Shown: positions 44,491 through 55,310, numbered from the stretch's first letter. The stretch is 64,000 bases of DNA from Cepaea nemoralis (GCA_014155875.1 JACEFZ010025793.1:1-64000), one strand, 5' to 3'. Notes: generated from the sequence alone by a model not told the origin. Translations and numbers: made by a program.

Positions 44491-46438
44491 GTGATATATC
44501 AACAATCATCACCCATCCTATGTGAACCATACCACGCAGGAGTCGTTATATTGGCTGGCTCTTCTGGGCCATGCCATGGTGAACCCTTCTGAGTATGAGT
44601 CCAGCTTAAACATATACCATCTTTCTTCTCGGACGTTATTCCTTTTCCGTAAGAATCATTTTAGAGTCAAACTGGTGTTCGTCCAATTGGGGTGCACTTC
44701 TTCAAAACCAGTGTTGAATTTGCTAGTAACTGGTGGGGAACCTGTGGGAAAACCAACACATCATGTGAGAGCACTAGTCACTGATCCTACGGGCTGGGTG
44801 TAAGCTTATTACCCTGCTATGTTATTTTACAGCTAACTACTCTGTCAGAGAGCCTTATAGCTTCTCACCTACGTCCGAATCAGGCTATGATAAGGAAAGA
44901 CCAATAAACAGAGGGCAACCTTAGTATTCTATTCACCCTAGCAGAGCCAATATCACTTCACTACTCTAACTAGTTTTCACCATGCTACCGCCTAAATTAA
45001 TTAGGACTAATTACATAGTATACTACCTTAGGCAACACTGCAGTCTAACAAATCACATCTACAAATTGCCATGACAGGCACGTGAACCATTAAATCCACT
45101 AATAAGCACACGGTAGACATTATTCCAATCAGAACTGCAGTGCCGAAGCACGTCCGCTAAAATCCAAGGTGTGAGTTCAACTGTCCTCTCCAATCATGGT
45201 TTTCTGACAAACCCCTATAATTGGTCACGTGACATGGTTGATGTCCTGCAGGTGTTATTTGGGCATATCATCCATTGTCAAGAATCTATTTTCCCTGGCT
45301 CCATCAATGTCAGAGTTGTCATCAGTTGTTTAGATTCCCAAAACAAGCCAGCGAGTTCCTGGATACTCCCAATAACAGTTGCCAATAACAAGCCGTCAAT
45401 CTTCTGTCGACTGGTGACAATCACGGCTGCCATTTATGTTTGATGTCGGGAAACTCTTCCTGACAGACGGACTGTTTCCTGCCCCTAGCTGGCAATTCCG
45501 GTTGTCTCTGACTGTTGATAAACTGTCACAGCGATGTATGCATTCATCTCACTTCCGAATGTTCCTATTTTTGCTGACCAGATGTACAAGTGCAGCTGTT
45601 ATTTATGCCCGACCTGTTTGTGAACACGTGCAGCTACAACTATGAATGTTTTCTCTGTATTAGTGGAAACAATTGTCGCTTTGCAGATAGTCCGTTTAAT
45701 CAGACATCCTCTTATAGTAATCAGCTGGTCAAACGCGGTGTTTTATTTTGTGACAGAGCTCTCCCACAAACACGTCCATCATAATCCACGGTTTTGGTCA
45801 ACACTGTTTCTCCCGATCAGTGTTTATGGCATAACCTTAAATTGGTCACGTGACGGTATTCATTATGTCCACACAGGTGTTATTTGGACATATCATCCAT
45901 TGTCAAGAATCTATCCTCCCTGGCTTAGTCACTGTCAGAGTTGTCATCACTTGTTTTGACATCCCCAACAAGCTAGCGAGTTACTGTATGATCCCAACAA
46001 CAGTTGTCAATAGCACGCTGCCAATCTGCGTGATGTACGGAAACTCTAATGACAGACGGACTGTTTTGTTTTCGAGCTGAGTACTTCCGCTCTCAATCCA
46101 ACCTGTTTATGAACTGTCAAAGCGATGTATGATTCAGCTCACTCCCTTCCCCTACACATCTGCAGCTGTTAATTTTGCACGACCTGTGATGGCTGACATC
46201 CGATTGCAACCAGGATCCGACGGGTTCCATCTGTATTCGAATGTTGACAAACTGTCATAGCGATGCAGGGACCCGTCTCACTCACCACCGAGTGTTCCCA
46301 ATCCGTCGACCAGATGTAAACACGTGCAGTTACATTTTCTGGATTTGTTGAAACAACCTTTGGCCTCGAACAGGCCGCTAATACAGAACGCCTTTTATTC
46401 TCATCACTGGTTAAATCACGTTGGTCTATTATGTGACA

Positions 46439-46451
46439 TAGGCCCCCTCTT
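46439..46451 (-). promoter_or_regulatory. Polypurine tract of element 2
   Basis: On the minus strand AAGAGGGGGCCTA abuts the 3' LTR start TGTCACATAAT. It is the same 13-mer as in element 1. Confidence 0.9.
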
Positions 46452-46502
46452 AAGAGAGTAGTCCATCTCACTCTTCTCCATCGTGAGTTTAATCCAGTTG
46501 AT

Positions 46503-46817
46503 TCATTCTTCTTCTTCAGGAGCTGGGTGTCTTGACAAGAAGTCCGCTCCAACATTTTCCTTCCCAGGAATGTGCTCCACTGTGAAATTGTAAGGTTGAA
46601 GTAGCAACGACCACCGCATCAAACTCGCGTTGAGCTTCTGAGAAGTAGCCAGGAACATCAGGGGCTGATGATCCGACTGGACTCGAAACTTAACTCCATA
46701 CAAATATGGCTGGCATTTTTGCACTGCCCATACGAGGGACAAGCACTCTCTCTCGACGGTCGAATAATTCCTCTCCGCCGGGAGTAGTTTCTTACTTGCG
46801 TATGCTACAGGTTTCAA
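46503..46817 (-). pseudogene. Element 2 RNase H, internally deleted
   Basis: An open piece of 104 residues with PVAYASKKLLPAERNYS, ECLSLVWAV, DHQPLMFL and the terminal GKENVGADFLSRH. RNase H removes the RNA strand during reverse transcription. The part between the first catalytic Asp (TDAS, in the neighbouring frame near 46,825) and VLKPVAYAS is shortened, which also shifts the frame relative to the RT at 46,792-47,388. It lies at the 3' end of the coding region, just before the polypurine tract. Confidence 0.88.
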
Positions 46818-47982
46818 AACCGAAGCATCGGTCAGGGAGCTGTAATACAGGTTTGCTGACCAAGGCCTCCTTTAGCTGACTATAGGCATTCTCACATTCT
46901 GGTGTCCAAATGATTTGGTCCGGGAATCCCTTTTTCAAGGATTCCGTCAATGGAACTCCCAGTTCAGTGAAATGTGTGATAAATGTGTGGTAGAACCCAC
47001 ACAACGAGAGAAAAGATCGCACATCCTTCTTCGTTTTTGGCCTTGGTGCATTTCTGATTTCCTCCAGGCTCTTCTCTTCTGGGACAATGTGTCCTGGAGT
47101 GATGGTGTGACCTAGAAATTCCAGAGTCTGGTAACCAATCATGCACTTGGTTGGACGAGCAGTAAGCCCTGCTTCCTTGAGCCTATTGAACACTCTCTCC
47201 AAGGATTGTAAGTGGTCATCCAAGCTGTCACTGGAAATCAGAATATCATCCATGAATGAGATGATAGCCGGATCCTGTAAATGATCTAGTAAAGTCCTCA
47301 TCATGCGTGTAAACACACTAGGTGCATTGCTGAGTCCAAAGGGCATGACCTTGAATTCGTAGTGTCCACTGGATGTACTGAAGGCCAACAGTGGTCAAAT
47401 CTCTGGTTTGACTGGTATCTGATAGTACCCCCGACTCAGATCCACCTTTGAAAAGTACCGAGCCTTATGGAGCCTAGCGAATAACTGAGTTGGATTCGGC
47501 AAAGTTTCCACCTGAAATTGTGTGTGACTGTTCTGAAGTCGGTAGTCTATACACAACCGGTGTTCTCCACTTGGTTCCCGTAACAAAACTACCCCTGCAT
47601 TGTATGGGGATGTGGATGGTGCAATCACGTCATCCTCCAGCAGTTTCTGTATTTCCTCCTCCAATGCCTTTTCTTTAGAGAATGGCACTGGGTAAACCTT
47701 CTGGCGAACAGGCTCCAGTGTGGTCAAAGTCATCTCGAACTTAACCAACCTTGTTCGTCCTGGTTTATCAGTCAGTATCCCCTTATGAGACTTGAGAACC
47801 TGGGTTATCTTTTCCCTCTCCTGGGAGGTCAGATCATGGTTCACATGCACATCCCTATAGGTTTCCTGGTGTACGAAGGGATACTCCCTGCCCTCGCTGG
47901 TTCCCACTTCAGTCTCCACTGCAACTGCCATTGCCATGAGGTGAGCTGCCTTGTCTCCGGGTCTCTCTTCGTATTTCCTCAA
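46792..47982 (-). pseudogene. Element 2 reverse transcriptase (one stop)
   Basis: Two open pieces in the same frame (47,982-47,395 and 47,388-46,792) separated by a TGA at 47,395-47,397. The first has EEEIQKLLEDDVIAPSTSPY, LCIDYR and the motif A region VDLSRGYYQIPV. The second has FKVMPFGLSNAPSVF and the catalytic FMDDIL (Asp-Asp at residues 47-48), then LEFLGHTITPG. The sequence is clearly Ty3/gypsy-like, yet it lies downstream of integrase. The open reading before the RT also contains the integrase tail (RKYEERPGDKAAHLMA). Confidence 0.92.
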
Positions 47983-48027
47983 GAGGTTGATATGGAAAAT
48001 CTTCGAATTTCCCCGGATCCGGATCTG

Positions 48028-48867
48028 CTAGTTAGTTCTGGATATCACCCTTTCCACGGGAAATGGTCCTTGCCAACCTATCTCCAGTTTGTTGTTTCCC
48101 GTTGGGAGTAGCAACAAAACTTTATCTCCCACCTCTAGAGATCTTTCTTTAGACCTACGGTTGTAGTAAGCCGCATGTCTTTTCCTGGCCTTTTTCAAGT
48201 TTTGATTTGCCAGAGTCCATCCCTTGTGGAGTTTTTCTTTCAGTTCCTCCACGTATTTATAGGATGAGATCACTTCTTCTGACGTCCCCTCTTCAGTCCA
48301 ACTCCTCATCATGGCTTCCAACGGTCCTTTGATTGGACGACCAAATAGCAACGTAGCGGGTGGTAGTCCTGTTGAGCCATGAGGAACTTCCCGATAGGCA
48401 AAGAGTGCTGCTGGGATATATTCATCCCACCTATCAGGTTTTTCCTGCGCTAGTTTCCTGAGCATTGTCATCAACGTGCCGTTGAAACTCTCTACTTGTC
48501 CATTGGCTTGAGGGTGGTAAGGGCTGGTATGTATGTGGTTAGAGTGGAACACCATAAATACCTCCTCCATGAGTTTTCCACAAAACTGAGACCCATTGTC
48601 CGTCAGAATTTGATCAGGGAAGCCTAATCTGGTAAAGGCCTCCATCAGTGCGTCCGCCACTCGTTTAGAGTCAATCGTGGTCAACGGTATGGTCTCACCC
48701 CACATTATACAGCAATCCACCATTGTGAGTATATACATGTTCCTCTTCCTAGTCCTGGGAAGTGGACCCACGATATCGATGGCTACCCTCTCGAAAGGAG
48801 AGTTCATGATGGGCATCTCACCCAACACCCCGGTGCTGTCCAGTGTTTCGGTGCCACCCTCTGGCAC
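48028..48867 (-). pseudogene. Element 2 integrase core and GPY/F region
   Basis: Integrase inserts the element DNA copy into the host genome. The catalytic triad is visible as D31 (AIDIVGPL), D90 (LTDNGSQF) and E126 (QVESFNGTL), with the D-35-E spacing typical of retroviral-type integrases. A GPY/F-type segment (IGWQGPFPVERV) follows near residue 265. The preceding frame (48,804-50,852) supplies the H2C2 finger and is offset by a frameshift near 48,845. A TAG near 48,028 interrupts the frame before it continues to the RT. Confidence 0.93.
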
Positions 48868-50995
48868 TCAGGGCATGACTTCACATACCGACGCACATCA
48901 TCTGTCATTCCCGGCCAATAGAAATGGCAGGAAATCCGCTGCATGGTGGCGGCAATACCCATGTGTCCACTAAAGGAGATGGTATGCTCCATATGAAGAA
49001 TCTGGGACCGGTGAGCTTTCGGGACGACCAACTGACCGTATAGGTTGTCTCCCCTTCCTTCTCTTCTGTAGAGTATCCTGTTCTTCATGTAGTACTGTCC
49101 CCGTCCTGGTGGATCAGCACTTTTCTGCAGCTTTCTGTAGCAAGGACGTAAAGTATCATCCTCACTCTGGGCAGTTCGTAGCTCCCCCGGCATTGGGTTA
49201 GTCACAATTGCTTCTGCCTCTTCCGTTCTCGTCTGAGAGCGAGTCTGTATTGCTCCCATATGGATTGGCTCCCTGGGAATTCCCAGAAAGACATACCGGC
49301 AACCAAGGATTACTGGAAAAATGGGATCGGTCAATACAGTGGCCTTGATGGTGCCGATGACATACCTTGACCGAATCTCCACATTAGCAATGGGCAACTT
49401 CATGGCTACAACACTTTTCTGTGCAGGCTGTATCTCCATGGTCTCACCTGTGAATTGTTCTGGATGTACCAGATCCGTAAAAATCACGGCCTCCCCGTCC
49501 AGTCCTGTGTCGTATAAACACTCAACGTGACGATCGTTAACCTCTACCAATTCCACTACAGGTGGTTTTTCCTGGTCTGGAGTCTCTTCCTCGGCCTCGT
49601 CCTGTTCGGTGGGCTCCACCTTAGGTTTCCCGGGGCACACGACGAATTGAGTGTCTCCTGACATTTCCCTGCAGTCAATAGCATTGTGCATGTTTGACTT
49701 GCATTGGTTGCACCATTTCCCTGTCCTAGATTTTCTATTGCCGGACTTGAGTGAGCTCTCCTGGTGGCGAGCTTCCTTGTTGACCTTGGCATTTTCCGTG
49801 ACAACCTCCTTGGAAGTCACTTGACATGCTGCGAAGTGAGGGTTCTTAGCCTTCGATTTGCAGTCCCTCGTATTGTGAGAGGGTGACTTACAAATTGAAC
49901 ACCACTTCTCCGACCACGGTCGTTTTGGTGTAGAGCTTGAAGTGCTCTTGCTTCCCTCCTTCTTCTTCTCTGAACTATCCTCTGATCTTTGCACATAAGG
50001 TTCCCCCTTTTTGGTTCCTGAGTTTTTGGCTTTCTTCTTGTCATGTTTCTCTTGACTTTTGGTGTTGGTGGAAAGGTTTTCCCCTGCCTCCCCATGTACC
50101 TCGACGAACCGTTCTGCTAATTTTGTCACGAGGTCAATACGTTCCGCTCCTTGTTCTCCCTGGAACGTCCTGAGAGGTTTAGACATTTGCTTCTTCAGCT
50201 GGTCGACCACTATGAGCTCTTCCAGACTCTCATAGTCATGTGCGGACCCAGCCAAATCCATCCACTTATGGAGATACGATTTTAGACGCAAACTGTAGGC
50301 GGCAAACAACTCCCCCGGTTCTCGTTTCGCTGCTCGAAATTTTTTCCGGTAGGTATGTGACGTAACCTCGAATCGTTTCAGCAGAGCCGTCTTTAATTCG
50401 TCGTAATTGTTCTCATGTCCTGGTGGCAGGCGAGAATAAACCTCGTAGCCGGTCCCGCGTAATCCCTGGGATAGCTTGAGATGCCATTTGTTACGCTCCA
50501 GACCCATAGCAACTGACATAGCCTCGAAGCGTTGAAGGTACTGGTCAATCTTCTCTTTATCCTCCTCGTAGACCGCTAATGGAAACTTCATAGCATGGTA
50601 CCCAAGTCCACCTACTGGTGTTGAGCCTGGGATGGACGAACCTCCAACTGCTCCCTCAGTTTCTCCATTAGATTGACTCTTCAACTCGAGTTCCCTCATC
50701 CGGTACTCGTGCTCCCTTTTCTGAGCTTCTTGTTCAGCTTCCAGTTTCCTAGCTGCTTGCACAGCTTCAAATTTCTTAGCTGCTTGCTCAGCTTCAAATT
50801 TCTTAGCTGCTTTCTCAGCTTCCAATTTCTTAGCTGCTTGCTCAGCTTCCAATTTCTTAGCTGCTTGCTAAGCTTCCAATTTCTTAGCTGCTTGCTCAGC
50901 TTCCAATTTCCTCGCAGCTTGTTCCAACTCCATCCTTCTCAATTCCAACTCGGCCACCTGCAGTGGTTAGTTTAGGAGTGGCCATTTTACAGAGA
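48804..50995 (-). pseudogene. Element 2 gag, protease and integrase zinc finger
   Basis: The long open part is 682 residues (50,852-48,804). In order: EAEQAAKKL repeats (residues 1-40, coiled coil); capsid at about 86-255 with a SCAN-like second half (YRKKFR, ELFAAYSLRLKSYL, LEELIVVDQL, AERIDLVTKLAERF); CCHC knuckles at 318-331 and 381-394; a protease-like region with DTG at 448-450; and the integrase H2C2 finger (H623, H630, C660, C663). Upstream, MATPKLTTAG at about 50,983 marks the original start, but a deletion, a frameshift and a TAG near 50,868 cut it off. SCAN domains of vertebrates are thought to descend from gag proteins of this group. Confidence 0.92.
50735..50935 (-). repeat. 27-bp minisatellite encoding 9-residue coiled-coil repeats
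   Basis: About seven units of 27 bp (minus strand, GAAGCTGAGCAAGCAGCTAA and AAATTG). They encode EAEQAAKKL or EAEQAAKKF in gag. Element 1 has only about two comparable units. One unit carries a TAG. Confidence 0.9.
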
Positions 50996-51259
50996 GGTAA
51001 GCTAGCAGGTCGAGTACAATATAACTGCAAATTACTATACAGATATATGACCAAGTACTATAAATCTAGATATTACCACACACAGCACATTCACTCAGTG
51101 ACAAGAGTAGAATCAGGACCACAGACCTATGCAGACGTGTGAAGTGTGAACAGGTGAGATATTAGTCCTAACCCCTATTCACATTCACTGTAGCTGGATT
51201 CTCCAATATGATATCTCCGTCTTATAACTAAGGATCCCGTGTCAAAAGACCCCGTTGTC

Positions 51260-51381
51260 AGAGGATCCCACTGTCCAAGGATCACGATTCCGAGAGATCC
51301 CGCTGTCCAAAGATCACTTTTACGAGAGATCCCGCTGTCCAAAGATCACTTTTTCGAGAGATCCCGCTGTCCAAAGATCCG
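51260..51381. repeat. 32-bp tandem repeats in the leader of element 2
   Basis: Four units with a period of 32 bp (starts near 51,260, 51,292, 51,324 and 51,356), sharing GAGAGATCCCGCTGTCC and AAAGATCAC. The last unit runs straight into the primer-binding site. Confidence 0.9.
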
Positions 51382-51394
51382 GGACGAGCCCCCA
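51379..51394 (-). promoter_or_regulatory. tRNA-Pro-type primer-binding site of element 2
   Basis: On the minus strand TGGGGGCTCGTCCCGG lies four bases (TTAT) after the 5' LTR end. It matches the complement of the tRNA-Pro 3' end (TGGGGGCTCGTCCGGG) at all but one or two positions. Minus-strand DNA synthesis would start here. Confidence 0.85.
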
Positions 51395-51398
51395 ATAA

Positions 51399-53707
51399 TG
51401 TCGTGTCTTCCTTTAAAGTGTCGTCCCTGGAGTGAGGAGAGTCAACACCCACATTATAATATTTTTTTTCCTTATCAATATCCTGGAGAATCCACCAGCT
51501 TCCGTCCAACACACTCCATCAGCCCGTGGACACCTTTTCCTATCACTCTCTCACTGTCGTACTATGCCCCCTCTCATACCTCCCCAACGCAACATACTCA
51601 ACAACTCTTGCTTCTAAAAATTAATAAAGATTAATTTATTAAAAGAAAAGTGTAACGTATATGAGACGTGTATGCGAAGAAAATGTGTGTCGTGTATTTT
51701 AATGTAAATGTATAAGTCAGACCACAGAGTTCATGTTCAGAGTCCACTCATTATGGCAAGGATCACACGACATCACAAGACTCATCACAAGGGACCTCAC
51801 CGAAGTCGTATCCTTCTCTCCAGACATGTCCTCCTCCAGGAGCTCTGATGACCATGAGATCTGAATCCCATGTAAATATAATCCGTGAAAGATACTATTA
51901 TTGTTCCTAACACAACTGTTCCTAATAGTTTATAGAAACTCAGGCTTCATAATTCCGGCGCAGTGAAACCAACATGGAACACTGTCCTATGAACATGACG
52001 TTTTCTTCTTGCGATAGGTTCTACAGTTTTCACTCTTACACAGTTATTGTATCTAGACTAAAATGGCTTGCTTTATTTACTAGATAATGTCTCACAGTTC
52101 TGATTTCCTTGATACGTGGAACAACTACACTTCAATGTTTGGTTTCATCTAATGTGACCATCAGTTCCTACTGATCTAGTTCCACGTGGGCTGAACATCC
52201 ATCACTTCAGGTGTGTTAACGATTGGTATGCACTCATGTAGGATACTTATACCATTCAGCTCCACCGAGCAATGTTTATCAGCTTCTTCCGTTGCGAAAG
52301 TTGCTGGTCCATCTCTCTACATCATAATTTATCCGGGATCGGATTTTTCATTGGTTCCGGGTTCTTCATTCCAACCAGAGGGAACCTGTAAAATAGATCA
52401 TACAACTGGTGAAAGCCTCCCCGTCACTGATCTCTATTAGATGATCGTGGCCATTGGCCCTTGCTCAGTAAAATACAATGAACCTACTCTGTCAGTGACA
52501 GATGACTCAACCCATTGGTTATCATCAGGCCAAGACAAGAAAAAAAATCAACAAACAGAATGCGGAACCCCGCCCACCAGGGACACCTACTGGAATATCC
52601 CAATTATCCCTCATTACTCAATTCTCAACTAGTAAAGCTTATCAACACTTCACTAATCTATCTAGTTTTCAACTAACAGTACTAATCATCACACTCTAGT
52701 TTTAACAAGACTACTGCCTATATTAATTAGGACTAATTAGACTATATTGACTACCTTATGCAAAACCTACTGGAATATCCCAATTATCCCTCATTACTCA
52801 ATTCTCAACTAGTAAAGCTTATCAACACTTCACTAATCTATCTAGTTTTCAACTAACAGTGCTAATCATCACACTCTAGTTTTAACAAGACTAATGCCTA
52901 TATTAATTAGGTCTAATTAGACTATATTGACTACCTTATGCAAAACCGCCTCATTCCGGGATGGCTGCTACACATTGCCATAACGACACATGCTAGTTAA
53001 TATTAAATTAATCTAACACTGTTGAGCTCTCCCACAAACACGTCCATCATAATCCACGGTTTTGGTCAACACTGTTTCTCCCAATCATGGGTTTTATGGC
53101 AAAACCTAAAATTGGTCACGTGACGGTATTCATTATGTCCACACAGGTGTTATTTGGACATATCATCCATTGTCAAGAATCTATCCTCCCTGGCTTAGTC
53201 ACAGCCAGAGTTGTCATCACTTGTTTTGACATCCCCAACAAGCTAGCGAGTTACTGTATGATCCCAACAACAGTTGTCAATAGCAAGCTGCCAATCTGCG
53301 TGATGTCCGGAAACTCTAATGACAGACGGACTGTTTTCTTCCGAGCTGAGTACTTCCGCTCTCAATCCAACCTGTTTATGAACTGTCAAAGCGATGTATG
53401 ATTCAGCTCACTCACTTCCCCTACACATCTGCAGCTGTTAATTTTGCCCGACCTGTGATGGCTGACATCCGATTGCAACTAGGATCCAACGGGTTCCATC
53501 TGTATTCGAATGTTGACAAAGTGTCAAAGCGATGCAGGGACCCGTCTCACTCACCACCGAGTGTTCCCAATCCGTCGACCAGATGTAAACACGTGCAGTT
53601 ACATTTTCTGGATTTGTTGAAACAACCTTTGGCCTCGAACAGGCCGCTTATACAGAATGCCTTTTATTCTCATCACTGGTTAAATCACGTTGGTCTATTA
53701 TGTGACA
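51399..53707 (-). repeat. 5' LTR of element 2
   Basis: 2,309 bp, TGTCGTGTC to TGTGACA on the plus strand. It contains a 180-bp tandem duplication (copies start at 52,586 and 52,766) that is missing from the 3' LTR. Apart from this, the two LTRs match closely by eye. Confidence 0.93.
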
Positions 53708-54310
53708 CAGGGTAACATGAAACGTCGAAGCTTATGGGCAATTCATGTGATGATGATGAACATGAAACCACTTAATAGGTGGTGCATTGAGCTGGAGTAC
53801 AATCGACAGGTTGTTGTTGGTTATAGTCTCTAGTTCCCTACAGTAGGCAGAGGATTTCTTTATAGGGTGAATACCTACTATCCCCGACCTGTATGGTCGA
53901 GGCCAAGAAGGAAAACAATGACTAACCACCTGATTTATTGATGTCTATCACACCGTGAATCGATAGCTCACAGAATATCACATGACCCCTGACCCAGATA
54001 TCAACAATACTCCCTGTTATCGTTATCATCGCTGTTATCGTTAATTCTCGGTGTTATCGCTGCAGTCGCTGTTGTCGTTACCATCGTTGTTGTCAAAACC
54101 ATCGGTGTTATTATCGCTACAGTCGTTGTTGTTGCTAGCATGGTGTTGTTATCGCTACAGTTGTTGTTTTGTTACCTTCGATATTGTTGCTACCATAGCT
54201 TTTATCGCTACAATCTTTGTTGTTCTTACCATTGTATTATTATCTCTACTGTCGTTGTTGTCGCTAATATCTGTCGTATGGCTACAGTTTTTGTTGTTAC
54301 CAGCACCATG
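53708..54310. repeat. Duplicated unit, copy 2, right part
   Basis: Resumes after element 2 with CAGGGTAACATG and follows copy 1 (30,340 onwards): TTATGGGCAATTCATGTGATG, CCACTTAATAGGTGGTGCAT, GACCCAGATATCA and the GTTATCGCTACAGTCG repeats. It lacks the SINE S3 and the LINE end present in copy 1. Confidence 0.88.
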
Positions 54311-54612
54311 ATAGCTCTAGTGCTTCCACATTGATGTGGATGGGCCTTAGGTTCATACCAGAATACGATCTACGTTGCCAGTTGTGGGCTGTGCTCAACA
54401 TTTAAATCTCAAATCCCGAAACAAACAAATAAATCAATCTATTTATTGCTCGCTGGACTTTAGGCGGTCTGGTGTGCCTTGCCAGTGAGAAGACCTGATC
54501 ATTCGGGGCCACATCGATTGACGGATGTCAGTCGCGGCTATCGGGCAAATCTTGAGCTATAGCCTACGATGGGCGACGTTGTAATTTTGTGTGATAATTT
54601 GGTCGGGCCCAG
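54311..54612. repeat. SINE S2 3' fragment and unassigned sequence
   Basis: At 54,313-54,405 lies the 3' half of SINE family S2 (CTAGTGCTTCC, TGATGTGGATGGGCC). The next 200 bp (54,411-54,612) start with AAATAAATCAATC, possibly a LINE tail on the minus strand, and show nothing else I recognise. Confidence 0.65.
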
Positions 54613-54830
54613 CGTGTGCCGCGTGGTCTAGTGGTTATACACCCGCTTCACACGCCGGTGATCCGGGATTTGTTTCCGAGTCCGGTCAGGGATATGCAGT
54701 ACTGACGAGCTCAAACGAGAGTGAAACTTGCGTCTAGTGCTTCCATATTGACGTGGATGGGCCTTCTTAAGTTCATACCAGAATACGATCAGCGTTGCCA
54801 GTAGTAGGTTGTGCTCAATATTTAAAGCTG
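54613..54830 (+). mobile_element. tRNA-headed SINE, family S2 (tRNA-Val-like), copy 3
   Basis: The head GTGGTCTAGTGGTTATACAC, then CGCTTCACACGCC (anticodon-loop-like CAC), is close to tRNA-Val. A B-box-like CGAGTCC follows, then the body shared with 5018-5215 (GACGAGCTCAAACGAGAG, TTGACGTGGATGGGCC). It is the best preserved of the three copies. Confidence 0.88.
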
Positions 54831-55018
54831 ATTACATTGTTTATGTAATAATGAGCAATATCAGATAAAATGTCTTTGAATGCTTCTGCTGAAGCGAAAA
54901 GAAAGAACATGCCAAAATCGTTTCTAAAACTGCTCGCTCTTTGTAATATATTTTAAAATAAAAAACAATACAAGAAGTATTTTTTTTTTACTGGTGGTTT
55001 TGTTTATTTGATCTGGTA

Positions 55019-55310
55019 GCAATAATAATAATAATAATAATAATAGAATGACAGTTTTACACACCTTGAGACGCAATGGGCGTATGGCGCCAGACCCATA
55101 TTTTGAATCGACCAAGCGGCACTCTTTGGGTGATGTGGTCAGTATCACACCTGCCGCCTTTAATTCCCAAGCCATTTCCGGATATCTATTTTAGGCAGGG
55201 AAAACCTGGCAGCTCAGGTCAATTGTAAACATCCGCCTCGGTGCAGATTGGAACTCATGACCACAGGTGGGCGTTTAGACACTACGCTACCGCGGCTACC
55301 GTGTTTAAAG
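55019..55310 (-). mobile_element. tRNA-headed SINE, family S4, copy 1
   Basis: On the minus strand the head GCGGTAGCGTAGTGTCTAAA and a B-box-like GAGTTCCAATC begin the element. The body includes GGCTTGGGAATTAAAGGCGG and AATATGGGTCTGGCGCC. It ends in a TTATTATTA tail (55,019-55,046). Copy 2 is at 59,506-59,860. Confidence 0.88.

Larger units (their letters stand above)
36778..45755 (-). mobile_element. Solo LTR of a related Gmr1-like subfamily, itself interrupted
   Basis: Starts TGTCGTGTCC and ends TGTGACA on the plus strand, flanked by the GAGCT duplication. It resembles the LTRs of element 2 in its first 280 bp and in patches at 44,900-45,090 and 45,200-45,330, but differs elsewhere, so it belongs to a sister subfamily. 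Without the inserted element 1 it is about 1,996 bp. No internal coding region accompanies it, as expected after recombination between two LTRs. Confidence 0.88.
35342..46438 (-). repeat. 3' LTR of element 2, interrupted
   Basis: The plus strand starts TGTCGTGTCTTCC (35,342) and ends TGTGACA (46,438). The LTR pieces are 35,342-36,777 and 45,761-46,438. Taking out the solo LTR and its target duplication leaves about 2,114 bp, close to the 5' LTR once that LTR's 180-bp duplication is discounted. Confidence 0.9.
35342..53707 (-). mobile_element. Gmr1-like Ty3/gypsy retrotransposon (element 2), outer element of the nest
   Basis: An LTR element on the minus strand with a 5-bp target duplication CAGGG (35,337-35,341 and 53,708-53,712). 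The 5' LTR is 51,399-53,707, the internal region 46,439-51,398. The 3' LTR spans 35,342-46,438 but is split by a solo LTR. The order along the minus strand is gag, protease, integrase, reverse transcriptase, RNase H. Integrase before RT is unusual for Ty3/gypsy and is the hallmark of the Gmr1 group. Several stops and frameshifts inactivate it. The empty site is preserved at 30,334-30,350. Confidence 0.93.

Noticed and set aside
54613..54690. Functional tRNA-Val gene
   Set aside because: The T-arm and acceptor do not pair properly and the body matches other SINE S2 copies.
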